A stretch of DNA of 64,000 nt, from the NCBI GenBank assembly GCA_015521115.1, contig WAOT01000040.1, forward strand, positions 1 through 64,000, given 5' to 3'. Positions 16,545 through 24,582 of the stretch are shown piece by piece (position 1 is the stretch's first letter; the number at the start of each line of letters is the position of its first letter). A program made the position numbers and the translations under genes. Below the pieces are notes generated by a model. It was not told where the DNA came from. It saw only the letters and a list, made by a program, of their open reading frames with translations, and did not search any database. The stretch comes from Desulfurococcales archaeon. GTDB lineage: Archaea; Thermoproteota; Thermoprotei_A; Sulfolobales; Acidilobaceae.

Positions 16545-19500
16545 ATGAACTGGAAGAAAACGATATTCGCGGCCCTACTAATAGCCCTCATGGTTGCCGC
16601 TTACGCACCCTCGATGCCAGCAAAGGCCGCAGGCCAGGGAGTAGTAGTCCTAACACAAACCGTATCAGCCAACAACTGGATCTACTTCTTCATAAACCTA
16701 ACATACCTAAGGGACACCTTCGGATGGATAGGCTCAACAGCAGACATCTACCTATCAAACAACGGATACAGCAGCCTAAACCCAGGCGTAGACGACCTAG
16801 CACTCGAGACAGGCATCTACGTAGCCGGTAAGGACTACATCGCAGGTATGCTCTACATCAACTGGAGCGCAGCATCATACCTACTCGGCGGAAACGACTC
16901 AGGCTACCTATACCTAAAGTTCTTCGACGGCAACTACGCTCACATCGCAGTATCCAACAGGTTCTACGTAGTCCTCAACGTAAGCAAAGTGTTCGAGCAC
17001 GTAGACTACAACCTCTCCATGACAGGATACAGTGACTCCACAATAACGACATCCAACACAGAGTACCTGAAGATGAACTTAACAGGCATAGTAGATCCCA
17101 CCTTCAACCTAAGCTCCTACGACATAAGCGTGACCCTGATAAGCACCACCAACCCACTATACCAGCTCTCCCTCTACAAGAGGGTATGGGTGAACTCCAC
17201 CACGGTAAACGAGACTAGCGATGTCCTAAACCTGACATCAACTAACGTCACAAACACAACCCTAACAGTAAACGGGTCGCTCAAGAACTTCGCCCTAGAG
17301 GAACTAAACAGTAACATGACTGTAATGGGTCTCATTATTAGCTATGAGGAGTTCAGCTTCGCACTACAAGCACTAAGCCAGCCCGTAAACCTCAGCGGTA
17401 ACATCGTGTGGATCAACCACGCCCCGTCCACAGTACTAGAGAATGTAACCGTCAACATTGGAAGCATAAACGAGACAATCAACATCTTTCCAAGCGTCGA
17501 GGTAGTGGGCTTCACGCAGAACGCGACCACAAACACCACCGAGATCAACCCGAACGACTATGTAACCGTGCACGTATACAACTTCAACGGCTCCAACACA
17601 ACCGCTACTACCGTAGACATGGTAGTATGCTTCTTCTCATACGACAGGGGAGTCAGGATCGTAAACACTGCCCCAGTCACCGTATCGCTCGTACATGGAA
17701 ACGCGACATTCACGGTCATGCTACCAGAGGGCCAGTACGGTGGAGACCAGGTATGGCTCGCTGTAAGGGAGATCACCAGCTCAGGCATGTACAGGGGCCT
17801 GCCAGGCACCAACTCAACAGTACTACTCGGCCCATCACTCTTCAGAGTACACCCATACCTTGACATAGCATTCGTGACAAATGACGGCAACTTCACGTCA
17901 TTCTATGGAGAGTACAGGACTGCACCAGGAGACTATGTGCTAGTGAAGGGACACGGATTCATAGCAGAGAACATTAGCGTCTACACGGTATCCAGCTCTA
18001 CCAAAGTAGACGAGCTGATACCACTCCTAGACTCAGATGGTGACAACGTGATTACAGTCAACTCTAAGGGGATGTTCTTCACAATACTCAAGATACCCGC
18101 AGACGCAGACATAACAGCCTCACCCTTCAAGTTCGTGGCGGAGGGAGTACTCACTGACCACCCCAACAACTTCGGATTCAGCACTGACGCAACAACATTC
18201 ACTTACGACCTAGCAGACAATGCCGTGGCCAAGGTCTTTGTCAACCCGATGCCGATATGGAAATCTGGCTTCGACGCTAACAACACTGCAACATGGGATA
18301 GCACCTACGCATACGTCTACCAGGACACTGTATCCCCAGCCTATCCACACGACGTACCATGGCTCGATCAGCTAACTGGAGAGTCCGAGTTCACAGTTGA
18401 GGTAATAGGAGTGAACTTCACTACAGCAGACATCGCACTAACTAACTCACTCATACCCTACGCTCCAGTAACGGTCGTAGCAGGAGTGAGTATAACGAAC
18501 GGCTACTACAAGAGCAACGTGTACGTCCCAATCGCGCCATACGGAGGCTACAACGTGACAGCCTTCGACAGCACGAACTATGCCGTTAACGTCAGCACAT
18601 ACAAGAAGATGGTGTTTGTCGAGCACACTGAGAGGATCAAATACACAGCGGGCAGCACAACCCTCTACCTAACCAGCCTATACCTAGACACCGCCCAGGA
18701 CATAATAGTAGAGGGCTACGGATGGCCGAGCAGCGGAACGGTCTCTTGGACATTCAGCAAGGTAGGCAGCCTAGTCACACCACTCGCTGGCACATTCACA
18801 ACTTACCCGAACGGAACATTCAACGAGACCTTCATGGTGAGCTCATACCTAACAGACAACGGGCCTGGAGTGTACAAGCTAGAGCTAACATACAACAGCA
18901 CCATAACAGCAGTATTCTACATCTACTACAAGACACTACCCAATGTGACTATAGAGGTGCACACAGGCACGCTCAAGCTAGTATACCCAGGTGATGTAGT
19001 AGACGTATACGTAGTCGTCTACCTAGGCAGCCAGCTAGCAAAGCCAAGCGACTTCAACTACATCCACGTATACATATCAGTCTACTACTACGACGGGTCA
19101 GCAGTGAACAAGCTAATAGACAACGATGAGGCCACCTACTCGGGCCACGAAGGAATATGGCACTACAGGTTCGCAGTACCTGTAACAGTTGAGGGTGACG
19201 ACTTACTAGTCAAGGCCTACGTGAACGCCAGCATAACCAACAATATAACGAACACCAGCGTCAAGAGGGAGGCAGTAGCGTTCACAAGCCTCACAGTCGA
19301 CCACAGCATTCTAGCTCTATTCAACGCCACACTAGAGGCTATCGAGAACAACTCAGAGATGCTGAACGAGACGATTAACACGTTCTACAACAACCTAATA
19401 CATGCGATACAGAGCGGAGAGGCCAACCTAACAGACCTGATCAACATGACTAGAACACTAATACTCAACGCAATAGAGAACAATGCGACCCAGATACTAG

Positions 19501-20576
19501 GCCTGATCCAGAACAAGTTCAACAGCCTCAACCTAACCATTGAGGAGATAGACGGCAAGCTAATGGTAGTCAGCGACACCCTCAACGAGACCTACGCAGA
19601 CGTGGGTGCCCTCATGGCCCTAGCCAACACGATCAACGCCAACATAACCCTGCTAACGACTGAGACCCTCTACCTCGAGGGCCTAATCAACGCCAGCACA
19701 AGCGAGGTGCTCAACAGCACAGGCCAGCTATACCTTGCTCTAACAATGTACGGTGACAACATACTCTACAACCAGTACCTGATACTAGTAGGCCTAAACG
19801 CCACCCTAGACAAGCTCGACGCACTACTGACAAAGGTCGACAACAACACTGCTATACTACTCACAAAGCTAGGCCTAGTAGAGGCCAACCTAAGTGAGAT
19901 GATAGACGAGCTCAACATGAGCATAACAGGCGCGATAGCCGACAGCACAGGAAACATACTATTCGTAATCAACACCAGCAAGGGCGAGATACTAGCGACA
20001 ATCAACGCGACAGCTGATATGCTGGAGTACAACATAACCATGGCTAAGAACGAAGTGATCAACAGCATACTAGCACTAGGCAGCTCCCTTAACACAACCG
20101 CAACACAGATACTAACAGACCTCGGAATCATAAAGGGCAACCTCACCAAGCTAGACAAGATCATGGGCCTAATCAACGGCACCAAGTCAAGCCTAATGAA
20201 CGAGATAAACGGAGCGGTGGACACCGTTAGCACGAAGATTGACAACGCACAGCTCAAGATAAACAACAACGTGAACAACACAGCCAACAAGGTAATCGGC
20301 GAGATAAACAAGCTCAACTCAACCCTCACGAACGCGACCAGCTCAATCACAGACCTGATAAACGGTAAGGCCAACGAGATAAGCGGAAAGATCAGCGACC
20401 TCCAGACAGCACTAAGCCAGAAGATAGACAGCAGCATCAGCAGTCTCAACCAGACCCTCTCTGAGAGCAACAACGCAGTAAAGAGCAGAGTAACCACGAT
20501 GACAAGCCTTAGCACAGTTGTGCTGCTAGCAGCAATCATAGGTATTGGCTTCGCCCTCACCAGGAGGCCCACATAA
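16545..20576 (+). CDS. S-layer glycoprotein with coiled-coil stalk and C-terminal membrane anchor
   Basis: A 1343-residue surface protein. A signal peptide (TIFAALLIALMVAAYAPSMPAKA) leads into about 890 residues of beta-rich, Thr/Asn-rich repeats resembling S-layer modules. From about residue 918 to 1315 a long coiled coil follows (NATLEAIENNSEMLNETIN to LSQKIDSSISSLNQTLS), then a transmembrane helix (LSTVVLLAAIIGIGFAL) and RRPT. N-X-S/T sequons occur throughout, so heavy N-glycosylation is expected. The architecture recalls tetrabrachion of Staphylothermus: outer arms on a coiled-coil stalk anchored in the membrane. ATG 16545 is seven bases after AAGGGTG; ATG 16539 is too close. Codon use is uniform. 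Confidence 0.88.
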   Translation: MNWKKTIFAALLIALMVAAYAPSMPAKAAGQGVVVLTQTVSANNWIYFFINLTYLRDTFGWIGSTADIYLSNNGYSSLNPGVDDLALETGIYVAGKDYIAGMLYINWSAASYLLGGNDSGYLYLKFFDGNYAHIAVSNRFYVVLNVSKVFEHVDYNLSMTGYSDSTITTSNTEYLKMNLTGIVDPTFNLSSYDISVTLISTTNPLYQLSLYKRVWVNSTTVNETSDVLNLTSTNVTNTTLTVNGSLKNFALEELNSNMTVMGLIISYEEFSFALQALSQPVNLSGNIVWINHAPSTVLENVTVNIGSINETINIFPSVEVVGFTQNATTNTTEINPNDYVTVHVYNFNGSNTTATTVDMVVCFFSYDRGVRIVNTAPVTVSLVHGNATFTVMLPEGQYGGDQVWLAVREITSSGMYRGLPGTNSTVLLGPSLFRVHPYLDIAFVTNDGNFTSFYGEYRTAPGDYVLVKGHGFIAENISVYTVSSSTKVDELIPLLDSDGDNVITVNSKGMFFTILKIPADADITASPFKFVAEGVLTDHPNNFGFSTDATTFTYDLADNAVAKVFVNPMPIWKSGFDANNTATWDSTYAYVYQDTVSPAYPHDVPWLDQLTGESEFTVEVIGVNFTTADIALTNSLIPYAPVTVVAGVSITNGYYKSNVYVPIAPYGGYNVTAFDSTNYAVNVSTYKKMVFVEHTERIKYTAGSTTLYLTSLYLDTAQDIIVEGYGWPSSGTVSWTFSKVGSLVTPLAGTFTTYPNGTFNETFMVSSYLTDNGPGVYKLELTYNSTITAVFYIYYKTLPNVTIEVHTGTLKLVYPGDVVDVYVVVYLGSQLAKPSDFNYIHVYISVYYYDGSAVNKLIDNDEATYSGHEGIWHYRFAVPVTVEGDDLLVKAYVNASITNNITNTSVKREAVAFTSLTVDHSILALFNATLEAIENNSEMLNETINTFYNNLIHAIQSGEANLTDLINMTRTLILNAIENNATQILGLIQNKFNSLNLTIEEIDGKLMVVSDTLNETYADVGALMALANTINANITLLTTETLYLEGLINASTSEVLNSTGQLYLALTMYGDNILYNQYLILVGLNATLDKLDALLTKVDNNTAILLTKLGLVEANLSEMIDELNMSITGAIADSTGNILFVINTSKGEILATINATADMLEYNITMAKNEVINSILALGSSLNTTATQILTDLGIIKGNLTKLDKIMGLINGTKSSLMNEINGAVDTVSTKIDNAQLKINNNVNNTANKVIGEINKLNSTLTNATSSITDLINGKANEISGKISDLQTALSQKIDSSISSLNQTLSESNNAVKSRVTTMTSLSTVVLLAAIIGIGFALTRRPT

Positions 20577-20578
20577 CG

Positions 20579-20620
20579 GGGAAAAATATAGCATAAACTA
20601 TAAAATTAAATATTTTTCCC
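20579..20620 (+). terminator. Inverted repeat after the S-layer gene
   Basis: GGGAAAAATAT (20579-20589) and ATATTTTTCCC (20610-20620) are perfect 11-base complements separated by 20 AT-rich bases, starting only two bases after the S-layer stop codon. The RNA hairpin would have a T-rich right arm, suiting termination or 3'-end protection of an abundant transcript. Confidence 0.6.
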
Positions 20621-20756
20621 TATATAATTAAATCCTCCTATAAAGTCCTCCCAAGGAGTGTGCTTATAATTCTCGACTGTAACGTTTACAAGGCATAAAA
20701 GCCGACCCGTATAACTACACATATCCCCGGTCGAACCCGGCTAAGGGAGGACAATC

Positions 20757-21548
20757 ATGGTTGTTAGTGTCGACATTACAGGTATACTAGAAGAAAGGCT
20801 GAGAAGGCTAGTAGACCTAGGAATATATGCCTCGATCTCGGAAGCAGTAAGGGATGCTCTCAGACGTTTGATGGATGAGCTAGACCTGAAGAGAATATCC
20901 CTGCAAATGTATACTTCCAAGGAGGTCTCACTACACTACACCTGCCACTTTGCAGGCTCCCCATGCAGAACAATAATAGACTACATGCTGAAGAACGGTG
21001 TAATGCCACTGCTTGGTGAGACCTCAAGCGAGCAGGAAGAGGTGGCACACACACGTTTTGTGTTAGATCCCTCAGCTATCTTCGTATCCTACAACTCGCT
21101 CCTAGTAGATGTTCTATCGAGGCTTGAGAGAGAAGGTTTCGAGTTCTATACTGTACCATCACTTATGAAGCAAGTAGAGTTGCTTGAAGCTTATGCAGTA
21201 TATAGGAGGCTGACCGCTTCTCTCCTCAACATCCGCTCTCTAACTAGATGTGTCTCCACTAGGAGCCCTCATGTCTCAGAGGTCAAGAAGAGGCTAATCA
21301 TATCTCCTCACGAGGAGGATACCTTAGAGGCCGCCTTATCGTGCGGTATACCTATAGTCTCATCAGATATCAGGATACGAAGGGTTCTTAAGAGCATCGG
21401 TATCCCGGTCTACTCTCTGCTATCTATATTTAGGGAGGCAATTGAGAGGGGCCTAGTTGATGAGAGTGAGAGGGTGGAGATAATTCTCTCTCTCCGTGGA
21501 GTACCCATAGTCTTACCTCCCGAGTGGAAGCACCCCTCTACAGGCTAG
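20757..21548 (+). CDS. RHH - PIN fusion protein (toxin-antitoxin-like)
   Basis: 263 residues combining two modules normally encoded separately in VapBC-type toxin-antitoxin pairs. Residues ~1-45 form a ribbon-helix-helix DNA-binding domain (SVDITGILEERLRRLVDLGIYASISEAVRDALRRL). The middle has Cys/His residues (HYTCHFAGSPC). From ~100 a PIN-like nuclease domain follows: FVLDPSAIF (first Asp), HEEDTLEAALSCGIPIVSSD (Glu and later Asp), and IGIPVYSLLSIFREAIERG. GGGAGGA lies five bases before ATG 20757, giving strong translation. It is followed by two VWA genes in the same direction. Whether the nuclease is active is unknown, since not all four PIN acidic residues are certain. Confidence 0.75.
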   Translation: MVVSVDITGILEERLRRLVDLGIYASISEAVRDALRRLMDELDLKRISLQMYTSKEVSLHYTCHFAGSPCRTIIDYMLKNGVMPLLGETSSEQEEVAHTRFVLDPSAIFVSYNSLLVDVLSRLEREGFEFYTVPSLMKQVELLEAYAVYRRLTASLLNIRSLTRCVSTRSPHVSEVKKRLIISPHEEDTLEAALSCGIPIVSSDIRIRRVLKSIGIPVYSLLSIFREAIERGLVDESERVEIILSLRGVPIVLPPEWKHPSTG

Positions 21549-21563
21549 GAGAGGTGGGTGGAA

Positions 21564-22109
21564 GTGCCTCTCATAGTTTATGCGCTAGACGTGTCAATAA
21601 GCATGGCAAAGAGCTACTCAGATATGACACCGTCAAAATTGGTGGCCTCAATAGACTCCCTACTAACAGCTGCCAAGAGGGCAGTAGAGAATGGGTGGAG
21701 GATAGGGTTAACACTGTTCGCCGGTTGGACTCTCCCGGTGATCCCGCCCACATATAATTATAGGTCATTTCTCCGGGCCCTCAGACACGTCGATAAAGCG
21801 TACCTTGGTTCAGCCCCCGGCACCGCGATCGTTGAAAGCGTTAAGCTCATGAGGTTCCTGCCGGATCCAAGAAAAGAGGTCGTCCTCATAACAGACGGTG
21901 ACTACAACGCGGGTGTCCCAGTAGGTCATGCAATAGCATTTGCGAAGTTGAACGGTGTAAACTTACATATCATACTTCTAGCACAGCCAGAGCATACCCC
22001 GATAATATCCGTATATGAAAAGTACAGAGAGGATGCAGACTGGATCATAGTTTCCCGAAAGGCAGAGCTGGACGCAGCACTCCTATCCATGGTGGAGGGT
22101 GAAGGGTAG
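21564..22109 (+). CDS. VWA domain protein 1
   Basis: A 181-residue stand-alone von Willebrand factor A domain. The metal-ion-dependent adhesion site is intact: DVSISM (DxSxS) near residue 9, a Thr in the GTAIVESVKL region near 92, and LITDGDYNAG near 110. Such proteins usually bind partners through a metal ion; many cytosolic archaeal ones accompany AAA ATPases, none of which is adjacent here. There is no signal peptide. GTG 21564 is seven bases after GAGGTG; GTG 21558 is too close. It begins 15 bases after the RHH-PIN gene and abuts a second VWA gene. Confidence 0.8.
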   Translation: MPLIVYALDVSISMAKSYSDMTPSKLVASIDSLLTAAKRAVENGWRIGLTLFAGWTLPVIPPTYNYRSFLRALRHVDKAYLGSAPGTAIVESVKLMRFLPDPRKEVVLITDGDYNAGVPVGHAIAFAKLNGVNLHIILLAQPEHTPIISVYEKYREDADWIIVSRKAELDAALLSMVEGEG

Positions 22110-22110
22110 A

Positions 22111-22647
22111 GTGCTAGTAATCGGTTTGGACGTCTCAAAGAGTGCTTCACCATACCTGTCATGGCAGGTGGAGAGCACGAGATTCCTAGTAGAAAAATGC
22201 CTCACTAACTCCGAAGACAGAGAGTATTCCATACTCCTCTATTCAGAGGTAGCATCGCCTCTCATCGAACCAACAACGGATAAGTCTAAGGCGGAGGAGG
22301 CACTATCACAAATCGAGCTAATAAAAGGCGTGCCAGAACCCATATGGGCGGTCAAAGAGGCCGTAGAGACGATATACTCGTATGGAATGGGTCTACCGGG
22401 TAGGAGCAAGATAATCCTGTTCTGGTCAATGGCTAAGAAACCAAGATACCCGGTCTCCCTAATACCTGCGATGGTAGAAGCTGTTGGCGCGGAACTTGTA
22501 ATCGTGTCACTACAGTATGCCCCGCCCAGATGGTCTAAAACTCACCCGCTACCACAAGAGATCAGGCAGTCAATAGTTTATAGGAGGAGGCTCAAACCTG
22601 CAGATATCCCAAAGAGGGTGGGTTGTACTAGTAGACGTTCCCGCTAG
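22111..22647 (+). CDS. VWA-like domain protein 2
   Basis: A 178-residue protein starting VLVIGLDVSKSASPYLSWQ, which keeps the DxSxS metal-site pattern. The second-site TDGD of its neighbour is replaced by LFWSMAKKPRYP, so metal binding may be altered. The middle (YSILLYSEVASPLIEP) and AELVIVSLQYAPP correspond to core strands. It looks like a diverged tandem partner of the preceding VWA protein, perhaps forming a heterodimer. GTG 22111 lies eight bases after GGAGGGTGA; GTG 22099 is possible but sits on that signal. It ends in a basic tail (GCTSRRSR). Confidence 0.65.
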   Translation: MLVIGLDVSKSASPYLSWQVESTRFLVEKCLTNSEDREYSILLYSEVASPLIEPTTDKSKAEEALSQIELIKGVPEPIWAVKEAVETIYSYGMGLPGRSKIILFWSMAKKPRYPVSLIPAMVEAVGAELVIVSLQYAPPRWSKTHPLPQEIRQSIVYRRRLKPADIPKRVGCTSRRSR

Positions 22648-22709
22648 AGGGATATATTGTCCCTCTAAAAGCCCCACGGGTTTCAAGACCCATCGTGGAG
22701 GTGTGGGCA

Positions 22710-23588
22710 GTGCCTGGTAAGAAGAGATTCTGGTTTGGCCCAGCCGGGAAGCCGATATCTATGAAGAAGTCAGCCAAGATAGAACAGGCCCCCGCATTCC
22801 TCAGAGAGCTCGGCTTAGACGCTATGGAGTATGAGGCTGTAAGGGGGGTCAAGATTAGTGAGTCAAAGGCCAGGAGGCTGGGTGAGGAGGCCGAGAAACA
22901 TGGCGTAGTCCTTAGCCTCCACGCACCATACTACATAAACCTGGCCAGTACCGAGGAAGAGAAAAGGAAAGCAAGCATACGCCGAGTAATAGATAGTATG
23001 AAAGCAGCCGAGTGGATGGGAGCATACGCAGTCGTAGTCCACACAGGATACTATAAAGGGTACAAAGACAGGAGAGAGGCGCTCCGCGTCGCAATAGAGT
23101 CCTACAAGGAAGCCCTTGAGGGTCTCCCCTCCTGGGTGAGAAAGCCCGACATTTCACCCGAGGTAATGGGGAGAAAGCAGGCTATCGGTGATATCGAGGA
23201 GGTCATAGAAATATGCAGGGAGCTGGGGAGCAGGTGCAGACCAACCATCGACTGGGCGCATCTATATGCACGATATGAGGGTCAGAGGGTTACAAGTGTA
23301 GACGACGTGATATCAGTCATAGAGGCATTCGAGAAAGAGCTCGGATCCAGGGTACTCCGCCCGCTACACACTCACTTCTCAAAAATAGAGTATGGGCCGG
23401 GAGGAGAGAGGGAGCACCACATATTATCCGAGGAGGAGTATGGCCCTGAGTGGGCGATCGTGTGTAAGGCGTATGTCGAGACCGGCATAGAGGCAGTAAT
23501 AATAAGTGAGAGCCCAGTGCTCGAACAGGACGCCCTAGTTATGAAGAAAAAGTGTAGTGAAATAGCGCCGGAGGCGGTCGGCCTCTAA
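22710..23588 (+). CDS. nfo: Endonuclease IV family (AP endonuclease, TIM barrel)
   Basis: A 292-residue xylose-isomerase-like TIM barrel of the endonuclease IV family, which cleaves DNA 5' to abasic sites during base excision repair. Zinc-ligand candidates appear in order: LSLHAPYYINLAS (His), VVVHTGYYKGYKD (His), PDISPEVMGRKQAIG (Glu), PTIDWAHLYAR (Asp, His), PLHTHFSKIEYG (His) and VIISESPVLE (Glu). GTG 22710 is six bases after GGAGGTG. It follows the VWA pair by 60 bp; a shared transcript is possible. Confidence 0.88.
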   Translation: MPGKKRFWFGPAGKPISMKKSAKIEQAPAFLRELGLDAMEYEAVRGVKISESKARRLGEEAEKHGVVLSLHAPYYINLASTEEEKRKASIRRVIDSMKAAEWMGAYAVVVHTGYYKGYKDRREALRVAIESYKEALEGLPSWVRKPDISPEVMGRKQAIGDIEEVIEICRELGSRCRPTIDWAHLYARYEGQRVTSVDDVISVIEAFEKELGSRVLRPLHTHFSKIEYGPGGEREHHILSEEEYGPEWAIVCKAYVETGIEAVIISESPVLEQDALVMKKKCSEIAPEAVGL

Positions 23589-23643
23589 CCCATATATATC
23601 CCAGCCCATGCCACGGGAGTGACAATGAGAGGTGAAGAAAGGG

Positions 23644-23967
23644 TTGGCGAAGATCAAGAAGATAATACTTGACGCAGCAGAGTTCCACCCACTCCATAAG
23701 GCGTGGCTTAATCTAGCTAAGAGAATAGCGGAGGAGCTAGGGGTAGAGCTGGAGGTCAAGAAGGAGGACTACCTGTTCGCGATAGAGCATGGTCAGACAG
23801 ATGACCTTGGAATGGCCAGCCTCCCACAGCTATTCGCAGAGCTAGAGGATGGAAGAATAGTTCTACTCCTAGCAGAGTACCCATTCGACCCGAAGACCAC
23901 CAAGCCGGATAAGGAGATGGCTTACGAGGCGGTCAAAAAGAAGATCGAGGAAATCCTATCCCAGTGA
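23644..23967 (+). CDS. Small conserved hypothetical protein
   Basis: 107 residues, starting at TTG 23644, eight bases after GAGGTGA. It is a basic/acidic alternating alpha/beta protein: AKIKKIILDAAEFHPLHKAWL, RIAEELGVELEVKKEDY, a middle strand region GRIVLLLAEYPFDP, and a final helix (EAVKKKIEEIL). It has no Cys pairs, no membrane segment, and no family I can name. It ends six bases before the TrmY-like gene and so probably belongs to the same operon. Confidence 0.65.
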   Translation: MAKIKKIILDAAEFHPLHKAWLNLAKRIAEELGVELEVKKEDYLFAIEHGQTDDLGMASLPQLFAELEDGRIVLLLAEYPFDPKTTKPDKEMAYEAVKKKIEEILSQ

Positions 23968-23973
23968 GTAAGG

Positions 23974-24582
23974 TTGAGGGAGGCATTCCTCCTATTTTTC
24001 GGGAAACCCCTAAACATTAGAGGCCGTCTGACCCTAAGAGGGTACGCTTCAAGGTACTCAAGGATAGACATACTAGCAAGGGCTGTTCAAACCGCTTCCT
24101 TCCTAAAGCTTAACGGGAGGATGAGGGTTGCGGGAGCATTCCCATTAGGTGAACCCGACCATTATCTCCTCCTTGTATACGAGATAGACGAGAACTGTAG
24201 ACTCTATAACGAGAAGGAGATCGTCCACAAACTCCTCAGGGGGCTTATAAAACATGATCGAGATGGATGCGTGTGGACTGATACGGTAGAGCTTGAAGAC
24301 ACTCTAAACATAGTAGGGAGGAAGATGACCCCTGTGAGGCTCTCCGAGGAGGCCCGGGACATATCGGGGTCAAAACTCTACTTGCAAGCCCCTCTACTAT
24401 GGGTTTTAGGGGCTAACGTAGACCCCCCTCCCAAAGTTGATAAACTTTTAGAGGAGAGGAGAGCCCCACGCCTCTCCATCGGCCCTAAGAGTTACCTAGC
24501 GAGCCATGTGATAGCCTTTATCCTTTGGAGGAGGAACTTAACGTATCAACTACGGAGCCCGGGTGGTGATATTGGACTATAG
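23974..24582 (+). CDS. trmY: TrmY-like tRNA pseudouridine-54 N1-methyltransferase (SPOUT family)
   Basis: TrmY makes N1-methylpseudouridine at tRNA position 54, where it replaces ribothymidine in many archaea. The 202-residue protein has the N-terminal SRIDILARAVQTASFLKLNG segment of the family. The C-terminal SPOUT knot part reads LLWVLGANVDPPPKVDKLLEERRAPRLSIGPKSYLASHVIAFI, matching the glycine-rich SAM loop and the Gly-Pro-(K/L)-S turn. The middle is divergent from euryarchaeal TrmY. It overlaps the next gene by about 20 bases. TTG at 23974; the Shine-Dalgarno signal is weak. Confidence 0.7.
   Translation: MREAFLLFFGKPLNIRGRLTLRGYASRYSRIDILARAVQTASFLKLNGRMRVAGAFPLGEPDHYLLLVYEIDENCRLYNEKEIVHKLLRGLIKHDRDGCVWTDTVELEDTLNIVGRKMTPVRLSEEARDISGSKLYLQAPLLWVLGANVDPPPKVDKLLEERRAPRLSIGPKSYLASHVIAFILWRRNLTYQLRSPGGDIGL

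Noticed and set aside
19766-20572. Minus-strand 268-codon hydrophobic frame
   Set aside because: A shadow of the repetitive coiled-coil codons of the S-layer gene; repeated Leu/Ser/Ile is what antisense of Asn/Asp-rich coil gives.
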